This document shows, one piece after another, positions 16,002 to 21,667 of a stretch of DNA of 21,667 bases. The translations under genes and the position numbers were made by a program. The stretch is taken from positions 1-21,667 of the forward strand of contig JAKZSU010000158.1 in assembly GCA_047517485.1 (NCBI GenBank). Reading direction: 5' to 3'. The stretch comes from JAKZSU01 sp047517485 (GTDB taxonomy: Bacteria > Pseudomonadota > Alphaproteobacteria > UBA7887). Numbering within the stretch: the stretch's first letter is position 1; each line of letters begins with the position of its first letter. Below the pieces are notes generated by a model. That model was not told the origin of the DNA. It did no database searches and saw only the letters and a list, made by a program, of their open reading frames with translations.

Positions 16002-16238
16002 GTCGCTCTTTGCATGCCGCCAAGAAGCAAACCGAACGTTGGTTCGAGAAGACCGCCCGTGAGCCGGTCGAGTTGTGTCTAGAATCATCTGCAAAAAGAT
16101 TTGGCCATTTTGCCGAGTGCCTCTTCGGGGATGGTCGGTGCGGAGACCATAACGATCGTAGGGACCCCATACCAAAGCCCTTTTGGACACCGTGGCGCCG
16201 ATTTGTCGGAATTCTTCTCCGCCGGCACGCACCGCCGG
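16002..16238. other. 237-bp convergent gap with a possible gene remnant
   Basis: No intact gene is seen. The hairpin at 16033-16046 lacks a T run. On the minus strand, one frame at 16180-16085 reads WYGVPTIVMVSAPTIPEEAL and then GKMAKSF before TGA. This looks protein-like and resembles the C-terminal region of TRAP-TAXI or similar binding proteins, but it has no start and could be chance. Confidence 0.25.
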
Positions 16239-17363
16239 TTACCGCCCGACCCCCGCCGACTCGCGCCGTCCGCGCTCGCTCTGACTTTTCAGCTGACCGC
16301 ACGCGGCCATGATGTCGCGGCCCCTCGGCACCCGGACCGGCGACGAATAGCCGGCGTCGTTGACGATCGCGGCGAAGGCGCGGATGCGGTTGCCGGATGA
16401 ACATTCGTAGGGTGCGCCGGGCCAGGCGTTGAATGGGATCAGGTTGATCTTCGCCGGAATGTTCTTCATCAGCGCCACCAGCGCGCGGGCGTCGGCGTCG
16501 GAATCGTTGACCCCCTTGAGCATGACATATTCGAAGGTGATGCGCCGCGCGTTGTTCGCCGCCGGATAGGTGCGGCACGCCTCGAGCAGCTCGGCGATCG
16601 GGTGCTTGCGGTTGATCGGCACCAACTCGTCGCGCAAGCCATCCTCGACCGCGTGCAACGAGATCGCCAGATTGACCCCGAGCTCGCGGCCGCAGCGCTC
16701 GATCATTGGCACCACGCCGGAAGTCGACAGCGTAATCCGCCGCCGCGACAGCGAAATGCCCTCCTGATCCATGAAAATGCGCAGCGCGGTGGCGACCGCC
16801 TCGTAATTATAGAACGGCTCGCCCATGCCCATCATCACCACGTTGGAGATCATCCGGCCGTCTTTCGGGCTCGGCCATTCGCCGATGGTGTCGCGCGCCA
16901 TCATCATCTGGCCGACGATCTCGCCGGCGGTGAGATTGCGCACCAGCTTCTGGGTGCCGGTGTGGCAGAACGGGCAGGTCAGGGTGCAGCCGACCTGCGA
17001 CGAGACGCAGAGCGCGCCGCGGTCGTGTTCGGGAATGTGGACGCATTCGACCTCGCGCCCGTCGTCGAAGCGCGCCAGCCACTTCCGTGTCCCATCCTCG
17101 GACAGCTGGAGCGCGGTGATGTCGGGCCGGCCGATGCGATAGGCCGCGGCCAATTCGTCGCGTAGCGCCTTTGGCACATTCTTCATGGCGTCGAAATTGG
17201 TCACGCCGCGATAATAGAGCCAGTGCCAGAGCTGCTTGGCGCGGAACGGCTTTTGCCCGAGACGCACCATTTCCTCGGCGAGCGCCTCGCGCGAGAGGCC
17301 GATCAACGGGCGCCGGTCGTCCGTCGCCGGGTCTTTGGTTATGGTCTCGGAAGTCTCCGACAT
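16239..17363 (-). CDS. rlmN: Dual-specificity RNA methyltransferase RlmN
   Basis: This radical-SAM enzyme methylates C2 of A2503 in 23S rRNA and A37 of some tRNAs. From ATG 17363 it has 374 residues. The cluster motif CTLTCPFC gives Cys126, Cys130 and Cys133. The flanking QVG and GEPFYNYEAV and the Cys in MAACGQL near the C-terminus (methyl-carrying cysteine) complete the family pattern, with Cys119 also present. GGGAA, 7 bases before the ATG, overlaps the end of the preceding gene, whose stop lies 2 bases before this start; a GTG at 17378 would overlap that gene. It is probably co-transcribed with the IalB-family gene. Confidence 0.96.
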   Translation of the reverse strand: MSETSETITKDPATDDRRPLIGLSREALAEEMVRLGQKPFRAKQLWHWLYYRGVTNFDAMKNVPKALRDELAAAYRIGRPDITALQLSEDGTRKWLARFDDGREVECVHIPEHDRGALCVSSQVGCTLTCPFCHTGTQKLVRNLTAGEIVGQMMMARDTIGEWPSPKDGRMISNVVMMGMGEPFYNYEAVATALRIFMDQEGISLSRRRITLSTSGVVPMIERCGRELGVNLAISLHAVEDGLRDELVPINRKHPIAELLEACRTYPAANNARRITFEYVMLKGVNDSDADARALVALMKNIPAKINLIPFNAWPGAPYECSSGNRIRAFAAIVNDAGYSSPVRVPRGRDIMAACGQLKSQSERGRRESAGVGR

Positions 17364-17365
17364 AT

Positions 17366-17884
17366 TTATTTCCCGCACGCCTTGGTCATCGCCCGCTGCG
17401 CCGCCATGAAGCCCATCAAGGAATAGCGGTCGGTGGTCGCGGTGCCGCGTGTTGACGTCCCCTTGACCACCAGCTTGGCGCCCTGCGCCATGCGGCGAAT
17501 CAAGGTCTTGTCGTTTTTCTCGTCATAGGCCCACGCGGTCTGGCCATCGGTAAACAGAGCGTGCGCGTTGCCGTCGATGACCACCTCGACTTCGCTGCCG
17601 CGCTTATAGGTATAGCCGGCCTCGATACTCACCACGTCCGCCGTATCGCCGCCGCTGCGCCGCGTCACCTGCAGATAGGTCGGGCCGCGCTTGGTGTAAT
17701 CGCCTTCGCTGACCGTCGGTTGGCTGACCATGTAGCAGATTTTCTGGCCGCCCTCGACATAAGCCACCGCATACCAGTCGCGAAACCGCCCCAGCGCCTC
17801 GTCCTTTTGGGCGCTGGCCGGGACCGTACAAAGCATCGCGGCGGACAGGGCGACGATAACGGCGGCAAATTTCATTGTTCTCAT
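17366..17884 (-). CDS. Invasion-associated locus B (IalB) family periplasmic protein
   Basis: The 172-residue protein begins with a Sec signal peptide (to about residue 25, PASA). It continues with FRDWYAVAYVEGGQKICYMVSQP, the conserved IalB pattern of a Trp followed by a Cys-Tyr pair, and ends with a second Cys in KACGK, likely a disulfide partner. The family is widespread in alphaproteobacteria. It is named from Bartonella, but most members are not virulence factors, and the molecular role is unknown. It lies 2 bp before rlmN, an arrangement I associate with alphaproteobacteria. ATG 17884 and an in-frame ATG at 17875 are both possible starts. Confidence 0.86.
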   Translation of the reverse strand: MRTMKFAAVIVALSAAMLCTVPASAQKDEALGRFRDWYAVAYVEGGQKICYMVSQPTVSEGDYTKRGPTYLQVTRRSGGDTADVVSIEAGYTYKRGSEVEVVIDGNAHALFTDGQTAWAYDEKNDKTLIRRMAQGAKLVVKGTSTRGTATTDRYSLMGFMAAQRAMTKACGK

Positions 17885-17916
17885 ACCCGTTCACTTAATG
17901 GCGCGAAATCCAATTT

Positions 17917-18456
17917 TCAGCCCCCAAGGTGATTGATTTTGCCGCCGTGCACATGTTTCGGCAATTCGGCCGCCCCGCCGTGCGGCGTTACCGGTCGCTC
18001 GGCGAAGCGGCCAAGGCTTATCATCCGGTCATACATCACGACCACCCCGGCGCTGGCCAGATTGATACAGAATTTTGTCGGAATCTTGACCACGAATTCG
18101 GCTTTGTCCAAAAGCGCGGGGCTCAGCGACCCCCGTTCCGGACCGAAAACATAAGCCGCTTGCCGCGGATGGCGAAAACTCGGCAGCGCCACCGCGTCGT
18201 CGGTGAGCTCCACGCCGACCAGCGCGCAGCCGCGCGGCAGGTCGAGTTCCTCGGGCGCGTCGTAGCGCCAGGTCGGCAGGTTTTCGAACGCCACCGAGGT
18301 ATCCGAACGCGATTCTTTGCGCGAATATTGCGCGTTTATGGTGAATAAAAACGACGCGCCGAAGGCGTGCGCCGAACGGAACAGATTGCCGAGGTTCATC
18401 GGCTTTGATATCCGTTCGACGCCAACGCCGAAAAAGCCCTTCAACTGGTCTGGCAT
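17917..18456 (-). CDS. SpoU (TrmH) family RNA ribose methyltransferase
   Basis: From ATG 18456 it has 179 residues. The three SPOUT motifs are present: motif 1 NLGNLFRSAHAFGA (about 20-33), motif 2 YVFGPERGSLSP and motif 3 INLASAGVVVMYDRM, which build the knotted SAM site. It lacks the extra N-terminal RNA-binding domain of TrmH/RlmB, as in the short TrmL-like group. Target (tRNA wobble base or other) is not readable. The frame is open upstream to 18672, but those residues overlap the divergent reductase gene and look non-coding. The next gene follows after 32 bp. Confidence 0.85.
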   Translation of the reverse strand: MPDQLKGFFGVGVERISKPMNLGNLFRSAHAFGASFLFTINAQYSRKESRSDTSVAFENLPTWRYDAPEELDLPRGCALVGVELTDDAVALPSFRHPRQAAYVFGPERGSLSPALLDKAEFVVKIPTKFCINLASAGVVVMYDRMISLGRFAERPVTPHGGAAELPKHVHGGKINHLGG

Positions 18457-18532
18457 GAACCCTGGTACGCTTGCCCGCACGGGTCGCGCGCCCGGGCATC
18501 GTCCGGACCGCGATTCGACAAGGAGATAAACA

Positions 18533-19510
18533 GTGCGGGCAGTAGTTTGCAAGGAATTGGGTGGACCCGAGACCCTGACGGTGACCGAGGTCGAGGCGCC
18601 AACGCTGGGCCCGGGACAAGTGCGGATCGACGTCCACGCCGCCGGGCTCAACTTCGGCGACACGTTGATCATTCAAGGAAAGTACCAGGAGCGCCCCGAT
18701 CCGCCGTTCACCCCGGGCATGGAACTGTCCGGCGTCATCGCCGAGAAAGCCGACGATGTCGAGGGCTTGGAGCCGGGCACCAGGGTGATCGCGATGACCG
18801 GCACCGGCGCGTTCGCCGAGCAGGTGGTGACCGAGGCCGATTGGGTGATCGCCCTCCCCGACTCCGTCGATCTGGTGCAAGCGGCGGGATTTCCGGTCGC
18901 CTATGGCACCTCGCATGTCGCGCTCGATCATCGCGCACATCTGAAAAGCGGCGAGGTTCTGCTGGTGCTCGGCGCCTCGGGCGGGGTCGGCCTGACAGCG
19001 GTCGAGATCGGCAAGGCGATGGGGGCGACGGTGATCGCCGCCGCGTCGAGCGCCGAGAAGCTCGCCGTCGCGCAAAAATACGGCGCCGATCATTTGATCG
19101 ACTATTCCACCGAAAGCGTGCGCGACCGGGTCAAGGAGCTGACCGGCGGCGCCGACGTGGTTTACGACCCGGTCGGCGGCGATGCGTTCATGCAATCGCT
19201 GCGTTGTATCAACTGGGAAGGCCGCATTATCGTCATCGGCTTCGCCGCCGGCACCATCCAGCAGGTGCCGTCGAATTATATCCTGCTCAAGAACTGCTCG
19301 GTGATGGGCGCGCTGTGGGGCGCCTACCGGCGTAAGGATCCGGCGACCATGCGGACCTCGCTCGATGCGCTGATCGGCTGGTTCGCCGATGGCAAGATCA
19401 AGCCGCACATTTCGCACCAGCTGCCGCTCGAGCAGGCGGGCGACGCGTTCCGGCTGATGATCGAGCGCAAATCGACCGGCAAGGTGGTGCTGACCACGGG
19501 CCAAGGGTAA
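18533..19510 (+). CDS. Zinc-independent NADPH:quinone reductase-type MDR protein
   Basis: The 325-residue protein belongs to the Qor branch of medium-chain dehydrogenases. It has the catalytic-domain opening AVVCKELGGPETL, NFGDTLIIQGKYQ (40-52) and the nucleotide motif LGASGGVGLTAVEIGKAMGA (146-165). Catalytic zinc ligands of alcohol dehydrogenases are missing, as expected for quinone or enoyl reductases. A strong AAGGAG precedes GTG 18533. It is divergent from the SpoU gene by 76 bp and 4 bp before the methyltransferase, so the two plus genes are probably co-transcribed. Confidence 0.92.
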   Translation: MRAVVCKELGGPETLTVTEVEAPTLGPGQVRIDVHAAGLNFGDTLIIQGKYQERPDPPFTPGMELSGVIAEKADDVEGLEPGTRVIAMTGTGAFAEQVVTEADWVIALPDSVDLVQAAGFPVAYGTSHVALDHRAHLKSGEVLLVLGASGGVGLTAVEIGKAMGATVIAAASSAEKLAVAQKYGADHLIDYSTESVRDRVKELTGGADVVYDPVGGDAFMQSLRCINWEGRIIVIGFAAGTIQQVPSNYILLKNCSVMGALWGAYRRKDPATMRTSLDALIGWFADGKIKPHISHQLPLEQAGDAFRLMIERKSTGKVVLTTGQG

Positions 19511-19514
19511 TGCG

Positions 19515-20765
19515 GTGAGCCGGGACGACGCGGTCCACACCCAATACGAGGGCTATCCGTACCCCGCGCGCGACCCGGCGGACGAAGCCAAACGTCTGGT
19601 CACCGGCTCGCCGAGTCACTTGGCCGAGGTCAATCACTATCTGTTCGCCGGGGCGCGGCGGTTCGGCGCCGGCGCGCCACCGTTCCGCGCGCTGATCGCT
19701 GGCGGCGGTACCGGCGACGGGGCGATCATGCTGGCGCAACAGCTCAGCGACGCCGGTGGGGTCGGCGAAATCGTTCATCTCGACTTGTCGCAGGCCTCGT
19801 CCGACATCGCCAAGGCGCGCGCCAAGGCGCGTAAGCTCGGCAACATCCGTTTCGTGATCGGCTCCCTGCTCGATCTCGCCGATCTAGATCTCGGTCTCGG
19901 CACCTTCGACTATATCGACTGCTGCGGCGTGCTCCATCATCTCGCCGATCCGGCGGCCGGGTTGCGCGCGCTCGCCGCTGTCCTCGCCGACGACGGCGGC
20001 ATGGGCCTGATGGTCTACGGCACATATGGCCGAACCGGCGTCTATCCCGCCCAGGACGCGCTCAAAATGCTCGCCGGCGGCGATGACGACACCCAGCGCC
20101 TCGCCATCGCGCGCACCCTGCTGGCCGATCTCCCCGAGACCAATTGGCTGAAACACAATCCCTGGCTCGCCGATCATCTGCACGGCGACGATGCCGGCCT
20201 GTACGATCTGCTGCTGCACGCCCGCGACCGCGCCTACACGGTGTCGGAGACCTTTGGCCTCGCGGATGCCGCGGGCCTCGCCATCACCGGGTTTATCGAG
20301 CCGGCGCGTTACGATCCGACGACCTATCTTCAAGACGAAGGGTTGGCGGCGCGCGCCGCCGCGCAGCCGTGGCGCGATCGCTGCGCGCTCGCCGAACTGC
20401 TCGCCGGCTCGATCAAGAGTCACGTCTGCTACGTCGCCAAGAAAAGTGCCGAGGGGCGCGTCGCCCAACCGGATTCAGGCGCCATGATTCCGCTGCTGCG
20501 CGAGGGCGACGCCGGTCAAATGGCGCAGGGCATGGCGGCGACGCGAAGGATCAGCGCCGATCTCGAAGGCCTGTCGGTGAGCCACCCGGTCGACCGCCTG
20601 GCGCCGGCGATCCTATCGCGGGTCGATGGGGTACGTACTCTCGCCGAAATTCACGCGGCGATGACCGGCAATACCGAGTGGGACGAGTTCAAGACCGTGT
20701 TCGACGCGCTGTATGCCATCCTCAACGGCATCAACGTGATGCTGCTGCGGCGCGATGGGAAATGA
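19515..20765 (+). CDS. Class I SAM-dependent methyltransferase with long C-terminal extension
   Basis: The 416-residue protein starts at GTG 19515, 4 bp after the reductase stop. Residues about 56-160 form a Rossmann methyltransferase core: motif I LIAGGGTGDGA (60-70), the acidic end of strand 2 in HLDLS (88-92) and FDYIDCCGVLHHL (131-143). The rest (about 200-416) is not recognised. Its last 80 residues (HPVDRLAPAILSRVDGVRTLAEIHA and onward) resemble the small helical domains that read peptides in PqqD-type proteins. The N-terminal YPYPARDP is typical of this proteobacterial group. The substrate is unknown. Confidence 0.82.
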   Translation: MSRDDAVHTQYEGYPYPARDPADEAKRLVTGSPSHLAEVNHYLFAGARRFGAGAPPFRALIAGGGTGDGAIMLAQQLSDAGGVGEIVHLDLSQASSDIAKARAKARKLGNIRFVIGSLLDLADLDLGLGTFDYIDCCGVLHHLADPAAGLRALAAVLADDGGMGLMVYGTYGRTGVYPAQDALKMLAGGDDDTQRLAIARTLLADLPETNWLKHNPWLADHLHGDDAGLYDLLLHARDRAYTVSETFGLADAAGLAITGFIEPARYDPTTYLQDEGLAARAAAQPWRDRCALAELLAGSIKSHVCYVAKKSAEGRVAQPDSGAMIPLLREGDAGQMAQGMAATRRISADLEGLSVSHPVDRLAPAILSRVDGVRTLAEIHAAMTGNTEWDEFKTVFDALYAILNGINVMLLRRDGK

Positions 20766-20867
20766 GTGCCATTTTCAAATCCTGATAAAATTTTCGCCTT
20801 TATGTCCCCTCCTTGATCGACGCCTATGTTAGATATTCAGTCAAATGTATGGAGATTGAGGCCCACC

Positions 20868-21158
20868 ATGACCAAAAGCGCCTTCGTGGCGGATGTTTTG
20901 GCGAAGATGAACGAGCACCCAAGCGATATCGCTCAATCGCTAAATGCGTTCCAGCGATCCGCGCATGTGCTTTCCGACACTCACCCGCGTCTCATCGATG
21001 AGTATCCCAACCAATGGGTCGCAGTAACCGGCAACGCTGTCATGGCGCACGGCGACACTCTGGAAGACGTTCTTTCCCTGATTGATGCCGAAGGCGTCTC
21101 GCGTTCCGACGTGATCGTGCGCTTCATCGAGCGGACACAACGCACACTAATTTTGTAA
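20868..21158 (+). CDS. Small protein with DUF5678-like region, partner of the aspartyl protease
   Basis: From ATG 20868 (GAGG 6 bases upstream) it has 96 residues. The middle reads YPNQWVAVTGNAVMAHGDTLEDVL, the pattern of a short domain often annotated DUF5678 (a YxxxWVAV strand pair, then A-x-G-x-T/S). It ends with VIVRFIERTQRTLIL, possibly a strand. No signal peptide is seen. The protease gene begins 4 bp after its stop, so the two are translated together. Third-position GC is lower than in the reductase and methyltransferase genes, which hints at transfer. The function is unknown. Confidence 0.72.
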   Translation: MTKSAFVADVLAKMNEHPSDIAQSLNAFQRSAHVLSDTHPRLIDEYPNQWVAVTGNAVMAHGDTLEDVLSLIDAEGVSRSDVIVRFIERTQRTLIL

Positions 21159-21162
21159 ATTC

Positions 21163-21543
21163 GTGATTCTTGGACGCTTTGGCAATACGACCGGCCGCCC
21201 CTACGTGAATGGCCGGCTGCTGTTGCCGCGCCTCAACCTCTCATCAAATCTTTCGTTTCTTGTCGATACCGGCGCCGACGTCAGCACCTTGATGCCGGCG
21301 GACGGACTTACGATGGGGATCAACTATCAGGCGCTTATCGACCCTCGAATTGTCGGTGGTTTGGGCGGGACCTCCAACTGCTTTGCGGAAGACGCCTTGA
21401 TTGCGTTCCACGAGCCGAACAGAAACCTGATCCAAACCTACGCGGTGACCATCGTGATCCCGGAAGTTCAACCAAGTATAATGAAAATGCCTTCGATCGT
21501 GGGCCGTGATATCCTTGACCGCTGGCGCTTAACAGCCCGTTGA
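21163..21543 (+). CDS. Retropepsin-like aspartyl protease domain protein, C-terminus possibly truncated
   Basis: The 126 residues form a single retroviral-type aspartyl protease lobe. The catalytic motif FLVDTGADVSTL is at about residues 32-43, preceded by a strand in GRLLLPRLNL, with a flap-like glycine region GGLGGTSN and the closing IVGRDILDRW, the counterpart of the hydrophobic-hydrophobic-GRD/N helix. One lobe must dimerise to be active. GTG 21163 is the only good start. Relatives usually continue after DRWR with another strand; here the chain stops four residues on (LTAR). It may therefore be cut short by a rearrangement. It is coupled to the small upstream gene. Confidence 0.75.
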   Translation: MILGRFGNTTGRPYVNGRLLLPRLNLSSNLSFLVDTGADVSTLMPADGLTMGINYQALIDPRIVGGLGGTSNCFAEDALIAFHEPNRNLIQTYAVTIVIPEVQPSIMKMPSIVGRDILDRWRLTAR

Positions 21544-21667
21544 AAAAGGCGCTATTGACCGGGTTTCACTCGACGGCGAAACATAACGCGACGAAGGCGG
21601 TTTCGCCATCCTCCGAGACGATGAGGACCATCTGAGCGACCAGAACGGCTCCAGCTGGCGCAATAAG
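21544..21667 (-). other. Right-edge stretch with a possible partial frame on the minus strand
   Basis: A minus-strand frame enters from the right edge and stops at TGA 21568-21566, giving 33 residues including VLIVSEDGETAFVALCFAVE. It could be the C-terminus of an unseen gene. Plus-strand frames here are also partly open, so the support is weak. The protease gene stop is immediately followed by AAAAAGG. Confidence 0.2.

Noticed and set aside
18029..19540. 503-residue minus-strand open frame opposite the quinone reductase
   Set aside because: Antisense shadow of a clear MDR gene; it runs into the SpoU gene in the wrong frame.

Overview
The window looks like a chromosomal segment of a high-GC alphaproteobacterium, probably from the Rhodospirillales or a nearby lineage. 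The evidence is the gene content (YggT/DUF167 pair, an IalB-family protein beside rlmN, a Qor-type reductase), GC-rich third codon positions, frequent GTG starts and GGAG-type ribosome sites. The placement is inferred from style and content, not from a database search. No CRISPR array, rRNA or phage gene is visible.

Left edge (1-2658, minus strand): a decaying peptide-type ABC transporter operon. The substrate-binding protein gene has an in-frame TGA where the family normally has Trp. The downstream permease loses its last membrane segment at about base 140, where an IS21-family insertion sequence appears to begin: two spaced terminal repeats, then the first codons of an IstA-like transposase running off the window. 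A divergent esterase gene follows (3046-3978), with a helically phased set of TGACA repeats in its upstream region.

Housekeeping block (4288-9036): a tRNA-Ala with anticodon CGC, a YggT membrane protein, a DUF167 gene broken by a one-base frameshift, argG (with a plausible promoter), two tandem-related small membrane proteins (one with a SHOCT tail), a weak GNAT-like protein, a stand-alone receiver-domain response regulator behind a CRP-like site, and a two-domain VOC-fold protein.

Central accessory block (9076-16001): the most interesting region. A 791-residue protein fuses an APH-type small-molecule kinase to a class III PLP enzyme of the aminotransferase/phospho-lyase type. It is divergent from a complete polyamine-type ABC importer (Tat-exported binding protein, two permeases, ATPase). 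The permease and ATPase genes overlap through ATGA junctions. The layout suggests uptake of a cationic amino alcohol, its phosphorylation, then PLP-dependent elimination of phosphate and ammonia. Chemistry of this kind is known for 5-hydroxylysine and ethanolamine.

Right block (16239-21667): a minus-strand cluster in the order SpoU-type RNA methyltransferase, IalB-family protein, rlmN; a divergent quinone reductase and a large SAM methyltransferase; then a compact pair encoding a small DUF5678-like protein and a retropepsin-like aspartyl protease whose C-terminus looks cut short.
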